The notes under the pieces were generated by a model that had not been told where the DNA came from, searched no databases, and saw nothing but the letters and a program-made list of their open reading frames with translations. A program made the position numbers and the translations under genes. Below, in pieces: positions 18,643 through 26,940 of a DNA stretch of 64,000 nucleotides. How positions within the stretch are numbered: the first letter of the stretch is position 1; every line of letters begins with the position of its first letter. The DNA comes from Mycolicibacterium canariasense (GTDB lineage Bacteria > Actinomycetota > Actinomycetes > Mycobacteriales > Mycobacteriaceae). The stretch lies in contig NZ_LQOL01000081.1 in the NCBI RefSeq assembly GCF_002101555.1, positions 124,001 to 188,000 on the forward strand, read 5' to 3'.

Positions 18643-19332
18643 TTGGCCTTGATCGGTGACACGGTGGCCACCGCCCATGTTGGCATTCTCGCCTCGACAC
18701 CGCCCCACGTTTGGATTGTTGTCGGGGCACTCGTTGTCGTTACAGGCAGCGCCGCGAGCGCGTATACCGACAACCTTCGCGTTGAGCGCCGAATCTATTG
18801 GCTAAGTTGGCTATTCGGCGCCATTCTGATGTCAGTAGCGGTGGCAAACCGCGGGTGGAAATTGTCCGCCATAACTCTCACGGCGATCGCCGTGGTCGCG
18901 GTAATCGTGGCGTATTTCCGGACCTCCTACGTCAAGATCGGCGGACGCGTGTTCGCGTACACGATCACTCGCAGCCAACCGGACCCGGCGCCGGACGGAA
19001 GTCCGCATTCGCCCGCGGACCCACCTCCGGACTCCTACGGCGGTCTTGTCACCGCCGCGACGCACTGGTGGACACTGTCCGTCTTGAGTGTCGGGGCGGG
19101 AGGCGTTGGGCTTTCGGAGGGAATGACCCCGGTGACAATCGCGGCGATCGCTTTAGCTGCAACGGCGCTTGCGCTGACTGGCTACCTCGACGCCCGGGAC
19201 GGATTCGACATCGGGCGCAAGCAACGTGGCCAACTGCTGATCATCGTCATCGCGTCGATCCCGGTGTTCCTCGTTCCCGCGCTTGCCTACGCCATCGGTT
19301 ACTACATCGACCGCCCCGCCCGCGGGTCTTGA
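18643..19332 (+). CDS. Membrane protein of unknown function, paralogue A
   Basis: A 229-residue protein with about five hydrophobic segments. AGGAAG five nt upstream supports the TTG start at 18643. It shares a layout with the next gene (19459-20097): an early ERRIYWLSW motif, an IVAYFRTSYVKIGGR segment, a proline/serine-rich soluble loop ending in SYGGLVTAATHWW, then GYLDARDG and a final pair of helices. The two are therefore likely tandem paralogues. I do not recognise the family. Confidence 0.65.
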   Translation: MALIGDTVATAHVGILASTPPHVWIVVGALVVVTGSAASAYTDNLRVERRIYWLSWLFGAILMSVAVANRGWKLSAITLTAIAVVAVIVAYFRTSYVKIGGRVFAYTITRSQPDPAPDGSPHSPADPPPDSYGGLVTAATHWWTLSVLSVGAGGVGLSEGMTPVTIAAIALAATALALTGYLDARDGFDIGRKQRGQLLIIVIASIPVFLVPALAYAIGYYIDRPARGS

Positions 19333-19458
19333 CTTCTCCGCCCGCACTCACTCGACTCGGTTCGTGTCCGATGACTTCATTAGCGCGCTGATCGGGAGGG
19401 GCGTACCTGGGCGAGTGGGGCGGCGAGCAGGGCTATCAGGCAGCAACACGATAATCAG

Positions 19459-20097
19459 ATGATCAATCCCCTATTCGCCGTAATGGCAGTCCTGGCCATC
19501 GCACTCCCACCGCTCTTGCCGTCCAAAGAGGCTCGGATAGAAAGGCGTTTGTACTGGGCCGGCGCTTTCGTTGCCACGATAGCTACCTTCTTCGCCCTTT
19601 ATCCGCCGGATTGGCGCGGAGGTTTGGTCCTTGCTTGCGTGGTCGCTGCGATACTCATCGTGCGGGCCTATCTGAATACGCCATATCTCGTCATCCGAGG
19701 GCGGACCTTGACGTTCAGCACGCGAAGTTCGGACGCAAAGCGATCTCCCAGTGAGCCCGGGCTCAGTTCGTACGGCGAGATCACCACGGCCCCGAAAACC
19801 TGGTGGCTACTGCTCGCCATCGTGATCGCCTGCGTTGCAGCGGTAGCGGTCTGCCTGACGAACAGAGAGGGCAGCGCGTATGCGGTCGGGGGAACGCTGG
19901 CTGTCGGATTGGTGTTAGTTGCGCTCGGCTATCAAGACGGGACGGGGCGCTGTCCCGTCGCCCGCCGGCAGATGGTGCAGTTCATGCTGATCGGATTCGC
20001 ATCGGTTGGGCTGTTCGTCGCCCTTTACTACCTTGCCTACCGGCTTGGAGGTCTTCGCAAGCGCCGCGCCGACCCGTCACGCAACGTCACGCCGTGA
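19459..20097 (+). CDS. Membrane protein of unknown function, paralogue B
   Basis: A 212-residue protein with about five to six hydrophobic segments. It parallels the upstream gene: IERRLYWAG, IVRAYLNTPYLVIRGR, SSYGEITTAPKTWW, GYQDGTG and a final ARRQMVQFMLIGFASVGLFV region all have counterparts there in the same order. The start ATG at 19459 lacks a strong ribosome-binding site. Its 3' end overlaps the convergent gene by 21 bp. Function unknown. Confidence 0.65.
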   Translation: MINPLFAVMAVLAIALPPLLPSKEARIERRLYWAGAFVATIATFFALYPPDWRGGLVLACVVAAILIVRAYLNTPYLVIRGRTLTFSTRSSDAKRSPSEPGLSSYGEITTAPKTWWLLLAIVIACVAAVAVCLTNREGSAYAVGGTLAVGLVLVALGYQDGTGRCPVARRQMVQFMLIGFASVGLFVALYYLAYRLGGLRKRRADPSRNVTP

Positions 20098-20928
20098 GCC
20101 CAACCCGCTCAGCAGCGCCACGATCACCCCGATGATCACCAGGCCACCGCCGACCGTCAGGGTGAGGTTGAGCCACACGTGCATGCTGCCCACCGCGTGA
20201 TCGACCATCACGTCGGCGATCGCGTGCACGTCGCCGGTCGTGTGATTCAATGCGTCGTCGACGAAACGGCGTCCGATCTCGATACCGGCCCATCCGGCCG
20301 CCCCCACCAGTAGGGCCGAAACCCCGAGTGCGGCAAGGGCTTTGCCACGTGCTCGGGCGGCGGCCAAGGTCAGCAGCGCAAACACTGCGGTCAGCACCGC
20401 CGCCCCGACACTGGCCCACGGCCCCCAGACCCCGACCAATCTCAGCTGCCCGGGCCGCAGATGCGCGGACACCTTCTCGGTGAGCGGCACCTCCAGCGTG
20501 GCCGGCGGCTGTACACCGAAACCGACCAGCGTCTGCTTGATCGAGGTATCGGCCAGCATCGGGGCCAGGTCGACAACCCAGCGGCCCGAGTCATCCGAGC
20601 GGGCCGCCGTGTCGGTGAACAACCACCGGTGTGCCAGGCGGTTCACGGTCGCGAACTGGCCGGGGAACACGTCGCTGGCGGTGTACGCACTCACGGCCGC
20701 GTCGAGCACCGTGCCCTGCACACCGGAGGCGCCGGTGGCCGTCATCAGCTGCGCACCCAGTTCGGATGCCATCGCCTGCTGCAGCGCCGGGTCCTTGGCG
20801 GCCGAGGCGGCCAGGGCGGCATATCCGTCCTCGGAAACGACGGTGTGCTGCGCCCACAGCGCCGGAACAGTGACGGCCAGTAGCGCGGTGGTGATCAGCC
20901 AGAGCAGGGCCGCCAGCAGAAACCGCAC
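20077..20928 (-). CDS. Conserved mycobacterial membrane protein
   Basis: A 283-residue protein. An N-terminal hydrophobic segment (FLLAALLWLITTALLAVTVPAL) is followed by an extracytoplasmic domain of about 140 residues (DPALQQAMASELGAQL, DVFPGQFATVNRLAHRWLF). Two to three C-terminal membrane helices are visible (VGAAVLTAVFALLTLA, ALGVSALLVGAAGWAG, LTVGGGLVIIGVIVALLSG). The arrangement suggests a domain displayed outside the membrane. It lies 28 bp downstream of the ppk2 gene on the same strand. Function unknown. Confidence 0.7.
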   Translation of the reverse strand: MRFLLAALLWLITTALLAVTVPALWAQHTVVSEDGYAALAASAAKDPALQQAMASELGAQLMTATGASGVQGTVLDAAVSAYTASDVFPGQFATVNRLAHRWLFTDTAARSDDSGRWVVDLAPMLADTSIKQTLVGFGVQPPATLEVPLTEKVSAHLRPGQLRLVGVWGPWASVGAAVLTAVFALLTLAAARARGKALAALGVSALLVGAAGWAGIEIGRRFVDDALNHTTGDVHAIADVMVDHAVGSMHVWLNLTLTVGGGLVIIGVIVALLSGLGSRRDVA

Positions 20929-20956
20929 GGCGCCCTCCTCGGCTAAGGGGGCCGCG

Positions 20957-21817
20957 TCAGTCGGACAGTGCGCGCCCCACGATCAGCGGGTCGGCCTGGC
21001 CGACGACCCCATGGTCCTTGTTGTCGTAGTCGAACTTACCCAGGACATAGCGCATCGCGTTGATCCTGGCGCGTTTCTTGTCGTTGCTTTTCACCACGGT
21101 CCACGGCGCGATCTCGGTGTCGGTCCAGGCGAACATGTCTTCCTTGGCCACGGTGTAGTCCTCCCACTTGTCCAGCGAGGCCAGATCCGTCGGCGAGAGC
21201 TTCCACTGCCGGACCGGGTCGACCTGGCGGATGGTGAACCGGGTGCGCTGTTCGGACTGGGTCACCGAAAACCACAGCTTGGTCAGGCTGATGCCGTCGT
21301 TGACCAGCATCTGCTCGAAAAGCGGTGTTTGGCGGATGAATTCGGCGTGCTGCTTGGGGGTGCAATAACCCATCACCCGCTCGACACCGGCCCGGTTGTA
21401 CCAGGACCGGTCGAACAGCACGATCTCGCCCGCGCCGGGCAGGTGCGTCACGTACCGCTGGAAGTACCACTGGGTGCGTTCCTTCTCGGTCGGCTTCTCC
21501 AGTGCCACCACCCGGGCGCCGCGCGGGTTGAGGTGTTCCATGAACCGCTTGATGGTGCCGCCCTTGCCCGCGGCGTCGCGGCCCTCGAACACGATGACAT
21601 GCCGGTGACCGTTGGCCTGGCTCCACTTCTGCAGCTTCAGCAACTCGATCTGCAGCAGCCGCTTCTGCTCCTCGTACTCGCTGCGCTGCATCCGCTCGTC
21701 GTACGGATAGCCCTCACGCCAGGTGTCGACAACCTCACCGCTGGGCTGCAACAGCAACTCGGGGTCGTCATCGTCGTCGTCGCGGACGGAGTAGCCGGTG
21801 GTGTCCAGAGTCGTCAC
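20957..21817 (-). CDS. ppk2: Polyphosphate kinase 2, PA0141-type (class I)
   Basis: A 286-residue cytoplasmic enzyme that uses polyphosphate to phosphorylate nucleoside diphosphates, typically GDP to GTP. Walker A is EGRDAAGKGGTIKRF near residue 80, the lid region contains EKPTEKERTQWYFQRY, and Walker B is VLFDRSWYNRAGVERVMG. These are the standard PPK2 class I motifs. An acidic Asp run near the N-terminus (residues 13-18) is unusual but harmless. It follows the aldehyde dehydrogenase gene on the same strand (60 bp gap). With the class III-like enzyme at 2634-3503 the window has two PPK2 genes of different subgroups. Confidence 0.93.
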   Translation of the reverse strand: MTTLDTTGYSVRDDDDDDPELLLQPSGEVVDTWREGYPYDERMQRSEYEEQKRLLQIELLKLQKWSQANGHRHVIVFEGRDAAGKGGTIKRFMEHLNPRGARVVALEKPTEKERTQWYFQRYVTHLPGAGEIVLFDRSWYNRAGVERVMGYCTPKQHAEFIRQTPLFEQMLVNDGISLTKLWFSVTQSEQRTRFTIRQVDPVRQWKLSPTDLASLDKWEDYTVAKEDMFAWTDTEIAPWTVVKSNDKKRARINAMRYVLGKFDYDNKDHGVVGQADPLIVGRALSD

Positions 21818-21877
21818 GCGACGACGCTATCCACCTGGGCGTACCAGCCGGTGACGTGCAGGTGAACAGCCGGTGAG

Positions 21878-23389
21878 TTACTTGGCCTCGCGTCGGGGGC
21901 GGGCCTGGGCCAGCTTGGTCATCAGCTTGTTGGCCCGGGCCAGCGCCTTCTGCGAGTGGTTGTAGTAGTTGCCACCGGCTCCGACGTTGGTCCGGGGCAA
22001 CACCACCGTCTCCTGCCGGCAGAACTTGCGCACGCCGTCGACGCCACCGAACCGCGCGCCGATACCGGAGGTCTTCCAGCCACCCATCGGGGCCGTCGTG
22101 CACATCAGGTTGGAGATCACGTCGTTGACATTGACGGCACCACACTCCAGTTGCAGCGCAACATCTTTGGCCCGTTCGACGTCCTTGGAGAACACCGCCG
22201 CACTCAACCCGTAGGGGCTGTCGTTGGCCAGCCGGACCGCCTCGCCCACCGACGACACCTTCATGATCGGCAGCGTCGGGCCGAAGGTCTCCTCGGTCAT
22301 GCACGCCATCGAGTGGTCGACGTCGACCAGCACCGTCGGCGGGTAGAAGCTGCCGGGTCCCTCGGGGCGCTTGCCACCGGTCAGCGCCCTGGCGCCCTTG
22401 GCCAGCGCGTCGTCGACGTGCCGTGCCGTCACCGCGACCTGGGACTCGTCGATCAGCGCACCGAAGTCGTATCCCTCGCCCGCGCCCACCTTGAGGTTCT
22501 CGACGGCTTTGACCACGGCGGCGACGAACTGGTCGTAGACCGGTTCCAGCACGTACACGCGCTCCACCGACACGCAGGTTTGGCCGGCGTTGAACATCGC
22601 ACCCCACACCGCGGCGTTGGCGGCCAGGTCGATATCGGCGTCCTCCAGCACGATCATCGGGTCCTTGCCCCCGAGTTCCAGGCTCACCGGGGTGAGCCGG
22701 CGCGCGGCCCGTTCCATGACCTTGGTGCCGGTGGCGCAGGAACCGGTGAACTGGATGTAGTCGGACACGTCGATCACAGCCTCGGACACCTCGCGGGCAC
22801 CCTGGGCCAGCGCCAACACCTCGGGGGCGCCGGAGTCGATCCAGCCGCGCAACAGCACCTCGGCAGTGAGCGGCGTGCGCTCAGACGGCTTGAGCAGCAC
22901 CGCGCAGCCGGCCGCCAGCGCACCGATGGCGTCCATCAGCGCGTTGGCCACCGGATAGTTCCAGGGTGCGATGACGCCGACCACCGGGCGCGGGCGGTAG
23001 TGCACCGTGATCTTCTTGACAGACAGGAACGGCAACGGGGCCGGCCTGGCCTCCGGCGCCATGGCCTTCTCCGCCACCTTGATGTAGTAGGACAGGATGA
23101 TGCTGACCAGCAGCACTTCCTGGGCGGCGTCGGTGGCTGATTTGCCGGTCTCGGCGATCAGCAGCTTTTCCAGTTCGCCACGATGTTCGTCGAGCCAGAC
23201 GGCGTAACGGGCCAGCACCTTGGCGCGGCCCTTGGCGCCGCGGGCTTCCCACTCGCGCTGAGCTTCGCGCAGACCGGCGGCGATCCGCGGCACATCGGCC
23301 GGGGCGGTCCAGCGCACCTCGCCGGCCACGGCGCCGGTGGCGGGGTTGTGGATGGTGGCAACGTCAGAGCGGTCTGCGGTAGCAGTCAT
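21878..23389 (-). CDS. NAD(P)-dependent aldehyde dehydrogenase, succinate-semialdehyde type
   Basis: A 503-residue member of the aldehyde dehydrogenase superfamily. The active-site Glu is in SLELGGKDP, the catalytic Cys in MFNAGQTCVSVERVYV (near residue 290), and the cofactor-binding segment is GVIAPWNYPVANALM. The sequence is closest in style to proteins annotated as succinate-semialdehyde dehydrogenases; the true aldehyde cannot be read from sequence. A basic C-terminal extension (KLAQARPRREAK) follows the usual end. A perfect dyad GTTGACA/TGTCAAC lies 43 bp upstream of the start. Confidence 0.9.
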   Translation of the reverse strand: MTATADRSDVATIHNPATGAVAGEVRWTAPADVPRIAAGLREAQREWEARGAKGRAKVLARYAVWLDEHRGELEKLLIAETGKSATDAAQEVLLVSIILSYYIKVAEKAMAPEARPAPLPFLSVKKITVHYRPRPVVGVIAPWNYPVANALMDAIGALAAGCAVLLKPSERTPLTAEVLLRGWIDSGAPEVLALAQGAREVSEAVIDVSDYIQFTGSCATGTKVMERAARRLTPVSLELGGKDPMIVLEDADIDLAANAAVWGAMFNAGQTCVSVERVYVLEPVYDQFVAAVVKAVENLKVGAGEGYDFGALIDESQVAVTARHVDDALAKGARALTGGKRPEGPGSFYPPTVLVDVDHSMACMTEETFGPTLPIMKVSSVGEAVRLANDSPYGLSAAVFSKDVERAKDVALQLECGAVNVNDVISNLMCTTAPMGGWKTSGIGARFGGVDGVRKFCRQETVVLPRTNVGAGGNYYNHSQKALARANKLMTKLAQARPRREAK

Positions 23390-23431
23390 AGGGCCATGCT
23401 AAACCGCATGTGTGACGCAGCTCGCATCGGG

Positions 23432-23447
23432 GTTGACACCTGTCAAC
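23432..23447. promoter_or_regulatory. Perfect dyad between aldehyde dehydrogenase and DinB genes
   Basis: GTTGACA and TGTCAAC flank a CC spacer, giving a 16-bp site with 14 symmetric bases. It overlaps the stop of the DinB gene and lies upstream of the aldehyde dehydrogenase ATG on the same strand. It is a candidate operator for the dehydrogenase gene; the TTGACA half could alternatively be part of a -35 element, but no good -10 follows at the normal spacing. Confidence 0.35.
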
Positions 23448-23964
23448 TCCGGGGCGCGATCCCCCGCACGTAAGCGGCCTGCCCGAGGTGCTGAGCAGCG
23501 TCGTCGACGATGCTCACCAGCCGCACACTCGCGGTCACCGGCGGGTCCCAGCGCTCGTCCACGATGCGCGCCAATTCGTCGGCGCCGACCGAGGCGATGT
23601 ACTCCAGGCTGGACTTGTGCACCGCGCGGTAATAGCCCGCCAGCAGCTCGGCAGGGGCGCGCACCTTGCCCACCTCCGCGGGGGTGTGGCCGTAGCCCAT
23701 GTCGTTACCGGGCAGGTCCAACGCGAAGCGGTCCCGCCAGCCGTCGCGGATCCACACCTGTTCGGCCCCGGCGATATCGGCGAGCTGCATGTCCTGTTGC
23801 CGGGCGCTGTGCCAGATCAGCCAGGCGATGCTGTTGGCCTGCGGGGTGGGCCGCCACGACGACAGCTGCTCGGTGAGACCTTCGGTCAGTTCCTCGACAT
23901 GCTCGATGAGCCGGGTGAACGAATCGCGGAGCAGTTCGCGGGCGGCCTCGATGTCCCCTGTCAT
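23443..23964 (-). CDS. DinB superfamily protein (DUF664-like)
   Basis: A 173-residue four-helix-bundle protein of the DinB/YfiT metal-binding superfamily, many actinobacterial members of which act with mycothiol. Metal-ligand candidates are the His residues in AWLIWHSARQQD and in VDDAAQHLGQAAYVRG. The ATG at 23964 (MTGDIEAARELLRDSF) is preferred over one ten codons upstream, which adds sequence not typical of the family. The substrate is unknown. Confidence 0.8.
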   Translation of the reverse strand: MTGDIEAARELLRDSFTRLIEHVEELTEGLTEQLSSWRPTPQANSIAWLIWHSARQQDMQLADIAGAEQVWIRDGWRDRFALDLPGNDMGYGHTPAEVGKVRAPAELLAGYYRAVHKSSLEYIASVGADELARIVDERWDPPVTASVRLVSIVDDAAQHLGQAAYVRGIAPRS

Positions 23965-24012
23965 GGTCGCCAACGTACTCGCGGGCACCGACACCCCGAT
24001 CGCACTCTGCGG

Positions 24013-25401
24013 TCAGGCGGCCGCCTTCGGTTCTGAGTCCTTCTGTTCGGAGGCCTTCTGTTCGGAGGCCTTCTGCTCGGACTCCTTCTGCTCAGAGTCT
24101 TTCTGTTCGGAGGCCTTCTGCTCGGAGCCGGTCTCGTCCTTCTTCGTATCGGCCCGGTGCCGTCCGGCGCCGACGGGCTTGGTCTCCTCGGCCGCCTTGG
24201 CGCCTGCGTCGTCCGAGTCCTGAGCGTCCTCGGCGGCTTCCGTGCCCGACCCGGGCGCGCCATCGGTGACGTCACCGGCGGGTGCCTGCGGCTGGGTGTC
24301 GACGAGGGGCCCGGTTACCGAATCCGGCTCCACGCCGGGATCGGCGACCGGCGTGGAGGTCACCGCTTCCGCAGCACCGGGCGGAACATCCACCGCGGCA
24401 ATCTGTTTGCGTTCGGTATCGGATGTCGTGGTCAGCTGGTCCGCGGTCTTGGGCACATCGAGCGTCACCACATCGGCGCTCGACGGCAGAGCGGCCACCA
24501 GGGCTGTCGCGGTCGACGTCGAGGCCGCCGTCGAGGGGAACGGCGTGGGCGTCACCGGCGCGGGCAACAGGTCCAGGAGATTTTGGACGCCGTCGGCGAT
24601 TGCCGTGTACACGTTCGAGATCAGGTCTCCGATCCCCGGCAGATAGGTCAGCGGGGCGACGAAGTTGTCCACGATCCGGCCCAGCAGCCCGTTGTACGGT
24701 TCGATCAGCCCCCACACCAGATTGCTGATCAAGCCGGGGATCTCGGAAGGATTACGCAGCGCGGATTCGAGGGAGGCTTCCAATTCGTACGGCAGATACC
24801 CCAGATAGCTCACCGTCTCGGCGATCGAGTAGACCGGAGCCAGTGCCAGCCAGTTGATGTCGTCGACGATGTTGCCCACGAAGTCGAGGTTCACGAAGTC
24901 GTAGAACGCGGACTCCCCGGCGCTCGGGTCGGGTAATCCGTCGAACAGCGAGCCGATGCGGGCGACCGTTCCGGCAACCGCCCCGGTCAGCCACGCTCCG
25001 ACCGGGGGCGGCAGGACCGAGGTGATATCGGTGAGGCCGCTGACGCCGTAATCGGCGAACCCGCCATATGTCGGATTCAGGTACTGCTGGGCGACGAAGC
25101 TGAGCAGGCTGCCGATGAGGGCCGGATCCCGCAGGCCGATCAGCACCGTGCCGATCGCATAGTCCGGAGTCCACAGCGCCGCTTCGATGGGCGCCTCAAC
25201 AATCTTGGTGACCCCGTTCACGACGGTGCCGACGTTGTAGAGCAGATCCGTGACCACCGAGGCGGGTTGCACCGCCGCGACGCTCACGGCGGGCGCGGCG
25301 TGCTGCGCCAGCTGTACCCACGCCGGGGTGGCGGCGGCCACCACACCGGCCGCCAGCAGGGCCGACATCATCTTGGTATGCGGACGAACGTTGACCGACA
25401 T
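24013..25401 (-). CDS. Exported protein with C-terminal SEQKx pentapeptide repeats
   Basis: A 462-residue protein. A signal-like N-terminus (MMSALLAAGVVAAATPAWVQLA) is followed by about 260 residues of Leu/Val/Gly-rich sequence typical of mycobacterial surface proteins of unknown function (IEAPIEAALWTPDY-like and YGVSGLTDITSVLPPPVG segments). A Ser/Thr/Pro/Asp-rich linker comes next, and then a charged tail of seven tandem pentapeptides SEQK(A/D/E) ending in SEPKA (bases 24022-24126). The tail is highly soluble and likely disordered. It is a single gene with clear gaps on both sides. It resembles neither PE nor PPE starts. Function unknown. Confidence 0.75.
   Translation of the reverse strand: MSVNVRPHTKMMSALLAAGVVAAATPAWVQLAQHAAPAVSVAAVQPASVVTDLLYNVGTVVNGVTKIVEAPIEAALWTPDYAIGTVLIGLRDPALIGSLLSFVAQQYLNPTYGGFADYGVSGLTDITSVLPPPVGAWLTGAVAGTVARIGSLFDGLPDPSAGESAFYDFVNLDFVGNIVDDINWLALAPVYSIAETVSYLGYLPYELEASLESALRNPSEIPGLISNLVWGLIEPYNGLLGRIVDNFVAPLTYLPGIGDLISNVYTAIADGVQNLLDLLPAPVTPTPFPSTAASTSTATALVAALPSSADVVTLDVPKTADQLTTTSDTERKQIAAVDVPPGAAEAVTSTPVADPGVEPDSVTGPLVDTQPQAPAGDVTDGAPGSGTEAAEDAQDSDDAGAKAAEETKPVGAGRHRADTKKDETGSEQKASEQKDSEQKESEQKASEQKASEQKDSEPKAAA
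24022..24126 (-). repeat. Seven tandem 15-bp units encoding SEQKx
   Basis: Seven consecutive 15-bp units encode Ser-Glu-Gln-Lys-(Ala/Asp/Glu), with the last unit changed to SEPKA. The units differ by a few bases, mostly at the fifth codon. Such a repeat can gain or lose units by slippage, so its length may vary between strains. Confidence 0.9.
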
Positions 25402-25537
25402 GGTGAGCCCCCGGATTTATTGACAGCCACGTAAACAGGACGTTCTCAGAATCCGTTGACACGCCGCCTCCGGTCAATGCCTTCGAGCCGCCGATATCCC
25501 TTTCACCAGCTGTTTCACCCGTTCGGACGACACGCCC

Positions 25538-26503
25538 TCACAACATGGCCAGCGACACGTCCCACAGCCGTTCGGCGTTCTCCAGGTCCAGGGCGTACGG
25601 CGCGACACCGCCGATTCCGGCATCGCGGCGGCCGACGACGGCCGCCTCGTTGCAATCCTCGAAGTAGCGGCCGGCCACGCCCTCCACCAACGGCGAGGCG
25701 GCCAGCAGAACAGAGGTGGCCGCGCCCTGCTCGACGCTCTTGAATCGGCTGCCCGCCCGGCGGAACCGCTCACGCGCTTCCGCGTTGTAGCCGAACGGCA
25801 GGTGCCGCTGCAGCGCGGTGGCGATGCCGCCGGGCATCAGCGCGTTGGCGGTGATGCCGTCGCCGACCCAGCGCCGGCTGGCCTCGACGGCGAACAGCAC
25901 GTTGGCGGTCTTGCTCTGCCCGTACGCACCGAACGGGTCGTACTCGCGAAACGCATAGTCGATGTCGTCGAACACCACCGGTGAGCGCAGATGACCGGAC
26001 GAGCTCACCGACACGATCCGGGCCCCGCCGGCTTGGCGCAGCGCGTCGTACAGGCCGATGGCGAGCCCGAAGTGGCCCAGGTGGTTGGTCGCGAACTGCA
26101 GTTCGTGGCCCGCCTCGGTGAGCGTCAGCCGCTGCACGGCCATGACTCCGGCATTGTTCACCAGGATGTGTAGCGGACCGGTCCACGCACTGGCGAAGGC
26201 GACCACACTGTCCGGGCTGCTGAGATCCAGCGCCGCGACCGTCACCGCGTCGTTACCGGTATCGCGGCGGATGCCCTCGGCGATCGGCCGGGTGGCGTCC
26301 ACGTCACGCACCGCGAGGGTGACGGCGGCGCCCGCGGCGGCCAGCGCGCGAGCCGTCTCCACGCCGATGCCCGACGATGCGCCGGTCACGATCGCGGTCT
26401 TGCCGGACAGCTCGACGCCGGCGCTGACCTCGGCCGCGGTGGACTCGAAACCGAATGGCGTCCTGACGGGGGCAGCATGGGACGGAAGAGTCGAAAGGCT
26501 CAT
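25538..26503 (-). CDS. Short-chain dehydrogenase/reductase
   Basis: A 321-residue NAD(P)-dependent oxidoreductase of the retinol-dehydrogenase-like SDR group. The cofactor motif is TAIVTGASSGIGVETARAL (starting near residue 35), the structural motif NNAG lies in LVNNAGVMA, and the catalytic Y-x-x-x-K is in FGAYGQSKTANVLF. I chose the ATG at 26503 (MSLSTLPSHAAPV); the open frame continues upstream through the glyoxalase gene but without family likeness there. The substrate is unknown. The VOC protein gene lies upstream, 37 bp away on the same strand. Confidence 0.88.
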   Translation of the reverse strand: MSLSTLPSHAAPVRTPFGFESTAAEVSAGVELSGKTAIVTGASSGIGVETARALAAAGAAVTLAVRDVDATRPIAEGIRRDTGNDAVTVAALDLSSPDSVVAFASAWTGPLHILVNNAGVMAVQRLTLTEAGHELQFATNHLGHFGLAIGLYDALRQAGGARIVSVSSSGHLRSPVVFDDIDYAFREYDPFGAYGQSKTANVLFAVEASRRWVGDGITANALMPGGIATALQRHLPFGYNAEARERFRRAGSRFKSVEQGAATSVLLAASPLVEGVAGRYFEDCNEAAVVGRRDAGIGGVAPYALDLENAERLWDVSLAML

Positions 26504-26540
26504 AACGTTTTCCAACCGCTGCCCGGCGCGATGATTCCCG

Positions 26541-26918
26541 TCACGCCCCGTGGAAGACCGCTTCCACGTTGTTGCCGTCCGGATCGCGCACGAAGGCGCC
26601 GAAGTAGCCGGGATGGTATTCCGGCCACAACCTGGGCGCGTGCAGCGCTTCCGCACCCAGGCCGACGGCCGCGTCGTAGAACTTGCGCACCGCATCGGTG
26701 TCGGCGGCCTGGAAGGCGAGATGCACTTCCCGGTTGGGGCCGGTCGCATCGCCGGCATGGACATCGGCGATCCAGAAGTCGGGCTTGCCGTCGCGGCCGT
26801 AACCGACGGCCACGCCGACATCCATCTGCCGGGTGAATCCGAGGACGCCCAGCACGGTGTCGTAGAACTCCTGCGCCTTGGCGAAGTCTGCACAGTTGAT
26901 TCCCAGGTGATCGATCAT
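26541..26918 (-). CDS. VOC (glyoxalase/bleomycin-resistance fold) protein
   Basis: A 125-residue single-domain vicinal-oxygen-chelate protein. MIDHLGINCADFAKAQEFYDTVLG is the typical first beta-alpha unit, and YFGAFVRDPDGNNVEAVFHG is the typical metal-binding C-terminal strand. The usual activity would be a metal-dependent isomerase, dioxygenase or resistance function, which cannot be narrowed further. It is divergent from the amidohydrolase gene, with 22 bp between starts, and is probably cotranscribed with the SDR gene downstream. Confidence 0.88.
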   Translation of the reverse strand: MIDHLGINCADFAKAQEFYDTVLGVLGFTRQMDVGVAVGYGRDGKPDFWIADVHAGDATGPNREVHLAFQAADTDAVRKFYDAAVGLGAEALHAPRLWPEYHPGYFGAFVRDPDGNNVEAVFHGA

Positions 26919-26940
26919 CGCGCCATCGTAGGTTCGAGGT

